Shown: positions 6,381 through 14,741, counted from the first letter of the stretch. The stretch: 23,252 nt of DNA from Sphingopyxis sp. (GCA_013911715.1 JACEST010000012.1:1-23252), one strand, 5' to 3'. Numbers and translations are program-made. The notes: generated from the sequence alone by a model not told the origin.

Positions 6381-7353
6381 ACACATGCCCGCCGAATGGG
6401 CACCCCATGCCGCAACATGGATCGGCTTTCCGCACATTGCCGAGGAATGGGCGGGGCATATGGATGCGGCGCGACGCGATCTGGCGGCCTTTGCCGACGC
6501 GTTGGCTGACGGCGGACGCGGCGAGGAAATTCGGCTGGTGGTGCGCGACGCCGATAGTCTGCGCGCAGCGGCGGCCTTGGTGTCAAACCATGTCCGGCTG
6601 GTGCAGCATCCGCTCGGCGACATCTGGCTGCGCGATACCGGGCCGATCATCGTCGGCACCGGTGCGGCGCGCGAGGCCCGGGATTTCGATTTCAACTGGT
6701 GGGGCGGGAAGTTTGTCATGCCCGGTGACCGCGAAATTGGAGCGAAGCTGGCCGCCGACACCGGGCTTTCGCTGCGGAAATGCAATTGGGTGCTGGAAGG
6801 CGGCGCGATTGATGTCGACGGCACCGGCCTGTGCGTCACCACCGAGGAATGCCTGCTCAATCCCAACCGCAACCCGCAACTGACCAAGGCTGACATCGAG
6901 GCACGGCTGCACGACGACCTTGGCATTGATCGCATCTTGTGGCTGGGTAACGGACTGGTCGGCGATCACACCGACGGCCATGTCGACAATCTCGCGCGTT
7001 TCGTCGGCGAAGGGCGACTCGCACTGCCTGTGGCGGCAGGCGGCAACGACCCCAATGCCGTCACTTATGCCGATGCGCGCGCGCGCGCCGAAGCTTTTGG
7101 TGTCGAGATTGTCCTTATTCCCTCCCCCGGCCGGGTGGTCATCGATGGCGAACAGGTCGCGGCGAGCTATATGAACTTCTACATCGGCAACCGCATCGTC
7201 GTTGTGCCGACTTATGGCGCGGCGAATGATGATCTGGCGGTCGCCACAATCGCCGACCTGTTTCCTGACCGCCGTACCGTGGGCGTGTCGGCGCGAGGGA
7301 TCATCATGGGCGGCGGCAGTTTTCATTGTTCGAGCCAGCAGCTGCCAGCATGA
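6364..7353 (+). CDS. aguA: Agmatine deiminase
   Basis: Hydrolyses agmatine to N-carbamoylputrescine and ammonia in the cytosol, the first step from agmatine to putrescine. It is 329 residues from ATG 6364. Alternatives are ATG 6367 and ATG 6385 (MPAEWAPH, where conservation begins). No clear ribosome binding site settles it, so the N-terminus is uncertain by up to 7 residues. Peptidylarginine-deiminase-like motifs are visible: PAEWAPHAATWIGFP, DIWLRDTGPI, NWWGGKF, VLEGGAIDVDG, GDHTDGHVDNLARF, and the catalytic cysteine in GGGSFHCSSQQ (Cys322). It overlaps the next gene by ATGA, and aguB follows, so the pathway assignment is strong. It diverges from the antitoxin gene with 43 bp between starts. 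Confidence 0.95.
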   Translation: MMSNSLHMPAEWAPHAATWIGFPHIAEEWAGHMDAARRDLAAFADALADGGRGEEIRLVVRDADSLRAAAALVSNHVRLVQHPLGDIWLRDTGPIIVGTGAAREARDFDFNWWGGKFVMPGDREIGAKLAADTGLSLRKCNWVLEGGAIDVDGTGLCVTTEECLLNPNRNPQLTKADIEARLHDDLGIDRILWLGNGLVGDHTDGHVDNLARFVGEGRLALPVAAGGNDPNAVTYADARARAEAFGVEIVLIPSPGRVVIDGEQVAASYMNFYIGNRIVVVPTYGAANDDLAVATIADLFPDRRTVGVSARGIIMGGGSFHCSSQQLPA

Positions 7354-7700
7354 GCGCGTTGATCGTCCGCGCCATCATCACTGCACTGCTGGTCGTGCTG
7401 ATCGCCTGGATCGCGCGGAAGAGCCCGGGCCTTGGCGGATTGATCGCGTCTATCCCGCTGGTGTCGACGCTGGGCATGGTGTGGCTGTGGCACGACACAC
7501 AAGATGCCGCCAAGGTCGCAGACTATTCCATGTCTGCATTGGTCTATTTCCTGCCGAGCATTCCCATGTTTGTCATGATCCCGCTGCTGCTGCGGCATGG
7601 CTTTGGCTTTTGGCCGGTGCTGGCCGCTGCGCTTGCCATGACGATGACGCTTTATTGGCTCACCAGCCGGATTGCAGCCAGTTACGGGATGGCGCTATAG
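7350..7700 (+). CDS. DUF3147-like small integral membrane protein
   Basis: 116 residues starting at ATG 7350, whose last bases overlap the aguA stop (ATGA). Four hydrophobic segments at about 3-22, 28-46, 61-82 and 86-106 make it a polytopic inner-membrane protein with short loops. It resembles DUF3147, a family without an assigned function. It ends 7 bp before aguB. Lying inside the agmatine operon and coupled to both neighbours, it could help with movement of agmatine or putrescine, but nothing in the sequence shows this. No conserved charged transport motif is obvious. Confidence 0.78.
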   Translation: MSALIVRAIITALLVVLIAWIARKSPGLGGLIASIPLVSTLGMVWLWHDTQDAAKVADYSMSALVYFLPSIPMFVMIPLLLRHGFGFWPVLAAALAMTMTLYWLTSRIAASYGMAL

Positions 7701-7707
7701 TCGGGGT

Positions 7708-8562
7708 ATGACCGACCGCTCCATCATCGTCGCCGCGCTGCAGCTCCCCCTCCCCGGCCCCGAAGCTGAAAATATCGAAGCCGTCAGCGATCTCGTCGCA
7801 CGCGCGGCGGCCGACGGCGCGCAAATCATTTTGCCCCCGGAATTGTTCGAAGGGCCCTATTTCTGCAAGGTCGAGGACGAGGCGCTGTTCGCGACTGCGC
7901 GGCCGACCGCCGACCATCCCAGCGTGCGCGCGATGGCCAAACTCGCCAAGCAACTCGGCGTCGCCATACCGACCAGCTTTTTCGAACAGGACGGCCCACA
8001 CCATTATAACACGCTGGCCATGATCGGGCCGGACGGCGAAATCATGGGGATCTATCGCAAAAGCCACATCCCCGACGGACCCGGATATGAGGAAAAATAT
8101 TATTTCCGTCCCGGCAACACGGGATTCAAAGTGTGGGATCTGTTCGGTACACGCATCGGCGTCGGTATCTGCTGGGACCAATGGTATCCCGAATGCGCGC
8201 GCGCGATGGCGCTGATGGGGGCAGAATTGCTATTCTACCCGACCGCGATCGGCAGCGAGCCGTACGACGCCAGCCTTGATACCAGCCGCATGTGGCGGCG
8301 CGCGATGCAGGGGCATGCCGTTTCAAACTGTATGCCTGTGATCGCGTCGAACCGGATCGGCGACGAAGACGGCCAGCATTTCTATGGCCACAGCTTCATC
8401 GCCAATGAATGGGGTGATCTGGTCGCCGAATATGGCGTGGCCGAAACCGGCACATTGGTCGCGACCTTCGATCTGACCGAGGCGGCCAAGCACCGCGCGG
8501 GGATGGGATTTTTCCGCGACCGGCGGCCCGATCTTTACGGGCGCGTCGCGCAGGATTTCTGA
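7708..8562 (+). CDS. aguB: N-carbamoylputrescine amidase
   Basis: Hydrolyses N-carbamoylputrescine, the AguA product, to putrescine, CO2 and ammonia. The nitrilase-superfamily protein has 284 residues. The Glu-Lys-Cys triad is visible: E45 (LPPELFEG), K118 (YRKSHIPDGPGYEEKYYF) and C155 (GVGICWDQWYPE). AIGSEP and MWRRAMQGHAVSN are typical of AguB. The ATG at 7708 lies 7 bp after the preceding stop; the in-frame start at 7672 would run inside that gene. Its last 28 bp overlap the convergent PilZ gene. The aguA neighbourhood removes most doubt about which nitrilase branch this is. Confidence 0.95.
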   Translation: MTDRSIIVAALQLPLPGPEAENIEAVSDLVARAAADGAQIILPPELFEGPYFCKVEDEALFATARPTADHPSVRAMAKLAKQLGVAIPTSFFEQDGPHHYNTLAMIGPDGEIMGIYRKSHIPDGPGYEEKYYFRPGNTGFKVWDLFGTRIGVGICWDQWYPECARAMALMGAELLFYPTAIGSEPYDASLDTSRMWRRAMQGHAVSNCMPVIASNRIGDEDGQHFYGHSFIANEWGDLVAEYGVAETGTLVATFDLTEAAKHRAGMGFFRDRRPDLYGRVAQDF

Positions 8563-9221
8563 CGCTTGGCCCTGGCTTTTGGCGTGGACTTGGTAGCAAC
8601 AGGACGCTGCGGCTGAAGAAAGCGAATACTCTCCAGCAGCGCACGGCCGAGCGGCTGGGTCAGCCACAACCCGGCGCGATTGGCGTGCGACCACCGCACA
8701 ATTGCTTCGCGGCGGATGTCGCCAACCAGCAACAGATCGATCCGCATTCCGGCTTCGACCGACCCGTTATGGATGATGCCCGCCCCATGTTGCGAAAGGT
8801 TGACCAATTGAATTGGTTGCAACCGATGATCGAGCCTCGCCAGCGCGTCAGCTTCGATTTCAATGCGCAGCGGGCGATAATCGCTTGACGCCTTATCCTC
8901 GGCCAACTCGCGCAGCAGCCGTTCGCCATCGATTTCCTGCAGGAACGCAACACCGCATTTGCCGTCTTCAACCCATGCGACCCGGCCCTCAATCGACGTC
9001 TTTTCGGCCAGCACGATGGTTATTTCTTCGCCTGGTGAGACAGGCACACTGGTGGTCAGCATCATGCCGCCGTCCGAGATGTTGCGGATCATCCACAGCC
9101 CGGCATCATCGATACGAACAATCTTGGCAATCCGGCACACGGCGCGCAGGCGCTGGCCATCGCGACGATCTGATTCCACCATGGGATCCAATGGAATTTC
9201 AATGATTCTCGATGATTCCAT
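8535..9221 (-). CDS. Tandem PilZ-domain protein
   Basis: 228 residues from ATG 9221 (MESSRIIEIP). Two PilZ-like beta-barrels follow one another. The first, about residues 17-95, has RDGQRLR and RNISDGGM. The second, about 115-200, has RPLRIEIEADALAR and VNLSQHGAG. PilZ domains bind cyclic di-GMP through an RxxxR arm and a [DN]xSxxG loop. Both loops are present; the arm is only approximate in each, so ligand binding by either is uncertain. The C-terminal tail is basic (KSTPKARAKRQK). There is no signal peptide or membrane segment, so it is cytosolic. The 3' end overlaps aguB by 28 bp in convergent orientation. A longer start at 9449 would run through the tRNA gene. Confidence 0.85.
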   Translation of the reverse strand: MESSRIIEIPLDPMVESDRRDGQRLRAVCRIAKIVRIDDAGLWMIRNISDGGMMLTTSVPVSPGEEITIVLAEKTSIEGRVAWVEDGKCGVAFLQEIDGERLLRELAEDKASSDYRPLRIEIEADALARLDHRLQPIQLVNLSQHGAGIIHNGSVEAGMRIDLLLVGDIRREAIVRWSHANRAGLWLTQPLGRALLESIRFLQPQRPVATKSTPKARAKRQKSCATRP

Positions 9222-9402
9222 CTCGACGTTCCTGTGCCCGGTAACGCGGCGTCTGCAGCCCTCAATCGGTCCCAACTTCCATTTTGACCGAAAGCGGTAA
9301 ACAAAGCTTTGCCCGCAGCTTCCGAAAGACCGCAATCTGCTTGGTGCGCGATGCGAACGCCGATGACGCGGCGTGCCGCACGATCGTGTCGAATATTGGA
9401 AA

Positions 9403-9487
9403 TGGTGCCCCTGGCCGGACTCGAACCAGCACATCTTTCGATACCGCATTTTGAGTGCGGCGCGTCTACCAATTTCACCACAGGGGC
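9403..9487 (-). tRNA. tRNA-Leu (CAA)
   Basis: On the minus strand a full cloverleaf is readable. The acceptor pair is GCCCCTG/CAGGGGC with an encoded CCA (9403-9405). The anticodon stem is CCGCA/TGCGG around loop CTCAAAA, giving anticodon CAA (9453-9451). There is a long variable arm as expected for a class II tRNA, and a T-arm containing GGTTCGAGTCC. It reads UUG leucine codons. It lies 41 bp from the dehydrogenase gene end. The 9222-9402 interval downstream of it holds nothing else I can identify. Confidence 0.96.
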
Positions 9488-9528
9488 AGTGCGCGGTCCC
9501 CTAATGCGAACTCGCGCGTCTTGCCAAG

Positions 9529-10965
9529 CTATTTCTTGATCTCGCGGGCCAGTGTCTTTTGCGTAGCGCTGCCATAGGGTGGCTTGAATCCGCCAAGGCC
9601 CGAGACGTCGAGTTTGGGCTGACGATAAACCGCCTTCATATGGCTGAAGGTCTTGAAACCGTCGAAACCGTGGTAATTGCCCATGCCCGATGGCCCGATG
9701 CCGCCGAACGGCAGATCCTCCATCGCGTTGTGGAACAGCACGTCGTTGACCGTGACACCGCCCGAAATGGTGCGCGTCAGAACGCGGTCCTCTTCGCTCT
9801 TGTCATTGCCGAAATAATATAGGCCGAGCGGACGGTCGTGGGCGTTCACATAATCGATCGCGTCATCGATATGCGCATAGGTTTTCACCGGCAGGATCGG
9901 ACCAAAAATCTCTTCCTGCATCACCTTCATGTCGTCGGTGGGATTGCGGATGATGGTCAGCGGCATCTTTCCCGCATTGTTGCCAGCGAAATCCTCGCCC
10001 GCCGGATTGACCTCGATCAGCTCAGCGCCCTTATCGCGCGCGTCGTCAAGATAGCTTTGCAGTCGCACCCGGTTGCGGCCGTTGACGATTGAGGTGTAAT
10101 CATCATTGGCAAGCAAGGTCGGATACAGCTTGGCCGCACTCGCGCTGACGCTGTCGATCACGGCGCCTTCCTGTTCCTTCGCCACCAGCAGATAGTCGGG
10201 AGCAAGACAGATTTGCCCCGCATTCATCATCTTGCCCAGCGCAATGCGCTCGCCCGCTTGCGCAATATTGGCCGATTTGCCGACAAAGGTTGGCGATTTA
10301 CCCCCCAATTCCAGCGTCACCGGCACCAGATTATCGGCCGCCGCCCGCATGATGTGGCGCCCGACGCTCGTCGCCCCGGTGAAGATCATATGGTCAAAAG
10401 CGAGCTTGGAAAAAGCGATGCCGACATCGGCGTCGCCCGTGAACACCGCCATTTCGCTTTCGTCAAAATATTTGGGGACGAGCGTCGCCATCAGGTCGGA
10501 CACGCCTTCGGTGAATTCCGACGGCTTGATCATCGCGCGGTTGCCCGCGGCGAGGACACCAGCCAATGGCACAAACACCATGCCGACCGGGAAATTCCAT
10601 GGCGCGACGATGCCGACAACACCCTTGGGCTGATATACGACCTCAGCCTTTGCGCCGAGCAGGCCCAGCGGAAAGGTCGGTTTGCGGCGTTCGCCGCGCG
10701 ACCAGCTCGCCAGATGCTTCTTGGCATGTTTGAGCGCGCCGACCGATGGCAGCAAGTCTGTCATCAGCGTTTGTTCGATACTGCGATGGCCAAAGTCGGC
10801 ACTTACCGCTGCGGCAAAATCATCCTTGTGATCGATGAGCAGCGCAATGGCGCGGTCGATGCGGTCGCTTCGCACAGCAAGACTTTCGGGCAATGCTGCT
10901 GTAAAGCTGGCGCGCTGCGCCGATAAAATGCGCTGCATGCGGTCGGCTTGGTCGATGGCGGCCAC
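9529..10965 (-). CDS. calB: Coniferyl aldehyde dehydrogenase-type NAD(P)+ aldehyde dehydrogenase
   Basis: 478 residues of the aldehyde dehydrogenase superfamily, most like the CalB branch that oxidises coniferyl and similar aldehydes. The fold motifs are intact: GIVAPWNFPVGM with the oxyanion Asn, catalytic E219 (VTLELGGKSP), nucleophile C253 (GQICLAPDY), EEIFGPILPV, and DLPFGGIGPSGMG near the C-terminus. The start is GTG at 10965, preceded by GGGAGA at a fitting distance. No aromatic degradation cluster surrounds it, so the physiological substrate could be another medium or aromatic aldehyde. It is 74 bp from the next gene upstream on the same strand, and the two may share a transcript. Confidence 0.88.
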   Translation of the reverse strand: MAAIDQADRMQRILSAQRASFTAALPESLAVRSDRIDRAIALLIDHKDDFAAAVSADFGHRSIEQTLMTDLLPSVGALKHAKKHLASWSRGERRKPTFPLGLLGAKAEVVYQPKGVVGIVAPWNFPVGMVFVPLAGVLAAGNRAMIKPSEFTEGVSDLMATLVPKYFDESEMAVFTGDADVGIAFSKLAFDHMIFTGATSVGRHIMRAAADNLVPVTLELGGKSPTFVGKSANIAQAGERIALGKMMNAGQICLAPDYLLVAKEQEGAVIDSVSASAAKLYPTLLANDDYTSIVNGRNRVRLQSYLDDARDKGAELIEVNPAGEDFAGNNAGKMPLTIIRNPTDDMKVMQEEIFGPILPVKTYAHIDDAIDYVNAHDRPLGLYYFGNDKSEEDRVLTRTISGGVTVNDVLFHNAMEDLPFGGIGPSGMGNYHGFDGFKTFSHMKAVYRQPKLDVSGLGGFKPPYGSATQKTLAREIKK

Positions 10966-11039
10966 AATGGTCTCCCGGACGTTTCGGCTATGACCGCTTT
11001 ATGACCATGGCCGTGCCAGGGTTGCAAGATGAAACTGTT

Positions 11040-11516
11040 TCAGGTCGCAGGGGGCGATGCCGGCGGCGGCGCGCGCAAGGGTTTGGTTGCCCCACGATGG
11101 CAAGTATAACAGCTGACCTGCGGTTTTTCGATCCCCGCAATGGCCGGCAGGCTTTCGGAGTTGAGTGTCCATGTCATCCGCATCATGGCGCGCGCAATAT
11201 CCTTGTTCGGATTGGCATCCGACGCAAAGTCGCGCGCCGCCAACGGCACCGCTTCACCGTCAACGTGACAAAAGCTGCAGCGCACGCCAAGTGCGGCCGA
11301 AAACGCAACCATTGTGCCGCGCAGCCGGTCGGCGCCTATATCTGCAGGCAGGACCTTTGCATTGGTCACGGTCGCGGGCCAGACATAGGGTTTGGCTGCA
11401 GATGCAGGCGCGGTCGACGCGGTTTGATCAGACTGGGCAACCGACGACGGCCCCGCAGTGAATAATACAGCCGCCGTCATCAACGCCGTGCCTCTGCCAA
11501 TATGCCGATGGGTCAC
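11040..11516 (-). CDS. Small periplasmic c-type cytochrome, reaction-centre-cytochrome-like (two CXXCH)
   Basis: 158 residues. Two haem c attachment motifs are visible, CSFCH (80-84) and CYTCH (136-140), with methionines around 111-114 as possible axial ligands. The spacing and the segment NPNKDIARAMMRMTWTLN recall the CytoC_RC family (cytochrome subunit of photosynthetic reaction centres), but at half its haem number. An N-terminal signal peptide ends near SSVAQS (about residue 28). The start is GTG 11516, with GGAG 7 bp upstream; the frame extends to 11588 but without a signal sequence. No photosynthesis genes are in the window, so it is more likely a general electron carrier. Its partner is unknown. 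Confidence 0.8.
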   Translation of the reverse strand: MTHRHIGRGTALMTAAVLFTAGPSSVAQSDQTASTAPASAAKPYVWPATVTNAKVLPADIGADRLRGTMVAFSAALGVRCSFCHVDGEAVPLAARDFASDANPNKDIARAMMRMTWTLNSESLPAIAGIEKPQVSCYTCHRGATKPLRAPPPASPPAT

Positions 11517-11656
11517 ATCCCGTCTCCTGCCATTTTGGGGCAGGCTAGCGCAGCGCGCGGTGCCATACAAGCGAAGCTGCTGACACATTGCAGCCTGGCG
11601 TCGCCCGCCCTATATTCAGGCAGAATCCAACCACCCCCTGCCAAGGACTTCACCCC

Positions 11657-12838
11657 ATGACCGATCCCATCGTCTTCCTCTCCTATGCCCGCACCCCGAT
11701 GGGCAGCATGCAGGGTGCGCTGTCCGATGCATCGGCAACTGACCTTGGTGCAACGGCGGTCAAGGCAGCGGTCGAGCGTGCCGGGATCGATGGCGGCGAT
11801 GTCGAGCGCATTTATATGGGCTGTGTCCTGCCAGCCGGTCTGGGCCAGGCCCCGGCGCGGCAGGCCGCGATCAAGGCCGGCCTGCCCAAATCAGTGCAGG
11901 CAACGACCGTCAACAAGGTATGCGGTTCGGGCATGCAGACCGTGATCATGGGTGCCGAAGCGCTAGCAGCGGGCAGCGTCGATGTGGTGATCGCGGGCGG
12001 CATGGAATCAATGACCAATGCGCCCTATCTGCTCAAAAAGCACCGCTCGGGTGCGCGGATCGGCCATGACACCGCTTATGACCATATGTTCCTCGACGGG
12101 CTTGAGGATGCCTATGACGCCGGCCGCGCCATGGGCACTTTCGCGCAGGATACCGCCAACAGCTATCAACTGACCCGCGAGGCACAGGATGGTTATGCCA
12201 TCGAATCGTTGAAGCGTGCGCAGGCGGCCGTCGCCGACGGCAGCTTTGCCAAGGAAATCGCTCCCGTCACCATGGCGACGCGCGCGGGCGATGTCGTTGT
12301 CGATACCGACGAAGCCCCGGGCAAGGGCCGCCCCGACAAAATCCCAGCGCTCAAGCCCGCCTTTGCCAAGGACGGGACGATCACGGCGGCGACGTCGAGT
12401 TCGATCTCAGATGGTGCCGCAGCGGTTGTGCTCACCCGCGCCTCAGTGGCGGCGGCCAAAGGCAAGACCCCGGTCGCGCGGCTCGTCGCTCACGCGGCGC
12501 ATGCACAGGAACCCAAGGATTTCACGATTGCGCCCGTTGGCGCGATCAACCAGTGCCTTGCCAAGGCGGGGTGGAGCATCGGCGATGTCGACCTGTTCGA
12601 AGTCAACGAAGCCTTTGCCTGCGTCGCGATGTTCGCAATGCACGATCTTGGCATTCCCCACGAAAAGATCAACGTGCATGGCGGTGCCACCGCGCTGGGC
12701 CACCCCATCGGCGCATCGGGCACGCGCATCATCACCACGCTGATCGCGGCGCTCGAACACCACGGCAAAAAGCGCGGTATCGCGTCGTTGTGCATCGGCG
12801 GCGGCGAGGCGACGGCAGTGGCGGTGGAGCTGGTCTGA
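11657..12838 (+). CDS. Acetyl-CoA C-acetyltransferase (thiolase)
   Basis: 393 residues, the standard biosynthetic thiolase length. It condenses two acetyl-CoA to acetoacetyl-CoA, or the reverse. The catalytic residues are all present: C89 (NKVCGSGMQ), the NEAF loop, H349 (GGATALGHPIGASG) and C379 (SLCIGGGE). The ATG at 11657 has AAGGA 9 bp upstream; the TTG-initiated extension to 11588 is rejected. No polyhydroxyalkanoate or fatty-acid genes are adjacent, so phaA or atoB cannot be chosen. It ends against a convergent gene with a shared small hairpin at 12836-12850. Confidence 0.95.
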   Translation: MTDPIVFLSYARTPMGSMQGALSDASATDLGATAVKAAVERAGIDGGDVERIYMGCVLPAGLGQAPARQAAIKAGLPKSVQATTVNKVCGSGMQTVIMGAEALAAGSVDVVIAGGMESMTNAPYLLKKHRSGARIGHDTAYDHMFLDGLEDAYDAGRAMGTFAQDTANSYQLTREAQDGYAIESLKRAQAAVADGSFAKEIAPVTMATRAGDVVVDTDEAPGKGRPDKIPALKPAFAKDGTITAATSSSISDGAAAVVLTRASVAAAKGKTPVARLVAHAAHAQEPKDFTIAPVGAINQCLAKAGWSIGDVDLFEVNEAFACVAMFAMHDLGIPHEKINVHGGATALGHPIGASGTRIITTLIAALEHHGKKRGIASLCIGGGEATAVAVELV

Positions 12839-12850
12839 GCCAGAGGCTCA
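12836..12850. terminator. Small bidirectional hairpin shared by two converging stop codons
   Basis: TGAGCC and GGCTCA form a perfect 6-bp palindrome with AGA between. The left TGA is the thiolase stop. The right TCA is the complement of the stop of the SH3 gene. There is no T-tract on either side, so it is a weak terminator candidate at best. Confidence 0.35.
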
Positions 12851-13312
12851 ATCGCCCCAGATATCTCCAGTGGCAATCCAGCCGCGCTTGCCGGCCACAT
12901 CGAACAGGCACCATGTTTCGCTGCAATCGGTTATGCGGCCCACCACGCCTGCCTCGGCGCGGAACATGACTGCAGCGCCCTGCCGCGCTGTTTCGCGCAT
13001 CGCGGCGGCATTGCTGGTGACAATGGCCGTGCGCGTCCGGCTGAGCAGCCGCGCCGCCATCCAGCCCGTCGTACCATCGGGATCCTCGACCTTGCGCCAT
13101 GTCTCAAACCGCGCGACCACGCGCACCGGCAGATCACGGCGGCGATATTCCCAGATAACCGGGACATCGGGCGACGGCCCCTTGCGCATCCGCGCTTCGT
13201 CGACCGCAATCGAAGCCCAATAAGGCACTGCGTCGGATTGGGCAGCGGCCGGCCCGACAGCGAATGCCGCCACGCTGGCCCCCAACAGACCGACAAACCC
13301 CGTCAAACGCAT
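12848..13312 (-). CDS. Secreted bacterial SH3-domain protein
   Basis: 154 residues. The signal peptide runs MRLTGFVGLLGASVAAFAVGP to AAAQS, with cleavage near residue 25. Two SH3b-like repeats follow, about residues 32-90 (ARMRKGPSPDVPVIWEYRRRDLPVRVV; TTGWMAARLL) and 97-154 (AAMRETARQGAAVMFRAEAGVVGRI; GKRGWIATGDIWG). Such proteins sit in the periplasm and often bind peptidoglycan. A cysteine pair (TDCSETWC) may form a disulphide. There is no catalytic domain, so its role is unclear. It is convergent with the thiolase gene and divergent from the dehydrogenase gene, with 121 bp between the divergent starts. Confidence 0.85.
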   Translation of the reverse strand: MRLTGFVGLLGASVAAFAVGPAAAQSDAVPYWASIAVDEARMRKGPSPDVPVIWEYRRRDLPVRVVARFETWRKVEDPDGTTGWMAARLLSRTRTAIVTSNAAAMRETARQGAAVMFRAEAGVVGRITDCSETWCLFDVAGKRGWIATGDIWGD

Positions 13313-13433
13313 GGATAATCCATGCCAAAGCGCGCACCCAAAGACAACCGCTTAACCATTGCCATCGGCGGCATTTTCCACAGCCTTGGCTTGTCCCCTT
13401 GACCCGCGCTGGCCCGCGCGCTCTATCAGTAAT

Positions 13434-14435
13434 ATGCCCGACACCCGCCCTCGTCCCAAACGCCCGCGCGTGATCGTCACGCGCCAGCTGATGCCGTCGG
13501 TCGAGGCGCGGATGGCCGAATTGTTCGACGTCAGCCTGTCGGCTCACGACCATGCGTTCAGCGCCGACGAATTGCGCGCCGCCGTGGCCGATTGCGATGT
13601 ATTCGTGCCGACGGTGACCGATCATATCGATGCCGACATTTTAGGCGCGGCGGGCGATCGCCTGCGTCTGATCGCCAATTTTGGCGCGGGCGTCGATCAT
13701 ATCGACCTGGCCGCCGCGCGCGCCAAGAACATCATGGTGTCGAACACCCCGGGCGTGTTCACCGAGGATACCGCCGACATGACGATGGCGTTGATCCTGT
13801 CGGTCCCGCGCCGCCTCGCCGAGGGCGAGAAATTGATGCGGTCGGGTCGATGGCAGGGCTGGGCGCCGAGTGCGATGCTCGGCCACCGCGTGGGTGGCAA
13901 GCTGCTCGGCATTGTCGGCATGGGACGCATCGGGCTGGCGGTGGCGCGGCGCGCGCGGGCCTTTGGCCTGTCGATCCACTACCATAATCGCAAGCGGCTG
14001 CCCGCGGGCATCGAGGCCGAACTGGGGGCGAGCTATCACGCCAGCGCCGATACGCTGCTGCCCATCGCCGATATTGTCACGCTGCATTGCCCGCACACGC
14101 CCGAGACGCACGAACTAATCAGCGCCGCCCGCATCGCCGCGATGAAGCCCACCGCCTATCTTATCAACACCGCGCGCGGCGAAATTGTCGATGAAGATGC
14201 GCTGATCAACGCGCTCACGCACGGCGGTATCGCCGGCGCGGGGCTCGATGTTTACAATCATGAACCCGCGGTAGACCCGCGCCTGCTCGCACTCGACAAT
14301 GTCGTGCTGCTGCCGCACTTCGGCTCGGCCACGGTCGAGGGGCGCGAGGCATCAGGGGCACGCGTGATCGCCAATATCCGCGCCTGGTGCGACGGGCACC
14401 GCCCCCCGGATCAGGTGCTCGAGGGTTGGGCCTAG
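13434..14435 (+). CDS. D-2-hydroxyacid dehydrogenase (glyoxylate/hydroxypyruvate reductase type)
   Basis: 333 residues. Reduces 2-oxoacids such as glyoxylate or hydroxypyruvate with NAD(P)H, or the reverse. The Rossmann motif GIVGMGRIGLAVARRA is present with catalytic R248 (NTARGEIVDE), E277 (NHEPAVDP) and H295 (LPHFGSAT). The substrate loop NFGAGVDHIDLAAA also fits. The start is ATG 13434; an in-frame extension to 13359 has no support. NAD versus NADP preference cannot be settled by eye (HNRKRLP follows the second beta strand, and the basic residues hint at NADP). It stands alone with respect to its neighbours. Confidence 0.92.
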   Translation: MPDTRPRPKRPRVIVTRQLMPSVEARMAELFDVSLSAHDHAFSADELRAAVADCDVFVPTVTDHIDADILGAAGDRLRLIANFGAGVDHIDLAAARAKNIMVSNTPGVFTEDTADMTMALILSVPRRLAEGEKLMRSGRWQGWAPSAMLGHRVGGKLLGIVGMGRIGLAVARRARAFGLSIHYHNRKRLPAGIEAELGASYHASADTLLPIADIVTLHCPHTPETHELISAARIAAMKPTAYLINTARGEIVDEDALINALTHGGIAGAGLDVYNHEPAVDPRLLALDNVVLLPHFGSATVEGREASGARVIANIRAWCDGHRPPDQVLEGWA

Positions 14436-14741
14436 CAACGGCTGTCTTGCGCTATCCTGTTTTCGACGCGGCACAGGGTGCCAATATATGCGCTTCGTCG
14501 GCGGACTGCCTCGAACTTGTCAGACCACGAGCCAATAATCGTTGCAAATTGGCAAGCCCTTCCAAAGCTGCGCCTGCTATTCGCCCGGCCTTGGGGCACA
14601 AGGCCGCATCCGCGCGCGTGCCCGGCGGATGCGCCCAGGAAGGCATGTTTGGATGTTGACACAATGCCAGTTGGAAATCACCGAACTTGCAACGCCAACG
14701 ATGCCGGCCAGGCAGGACAGGCCAACGAGGACGAAACCATT
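14436..14741. other. 306-bp intergenic stretch with two adjacent hairpins
   Basis: No convincing gene. Two perfect hairpins adjoin at 14586-14632. The first has arms CGGCCTTG and CAAGGCCG with a 5-base loop. The second has arms GCATCCGC and GCGGATGC with an 11-base loop, and they share the G at 14606. A TTGACA follows at 14656-14661 without a good -10. The hairpins may end the upstream dehydrogenase message or lie in the leader of the next gene. There is no T-tract. Confidence 0.45.

Noticed and set aside
9403..9487. tRNA-Leu as an integration site
   Set aside because: No duplicated tRNA 3' end or integrase occurs in the window.
14452..14664. A 70-codon minus-strand frame in the 14436-14741 gap
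   Set aside because: No ribosome binding site, no recognised domain, and it runs through both hairpins.
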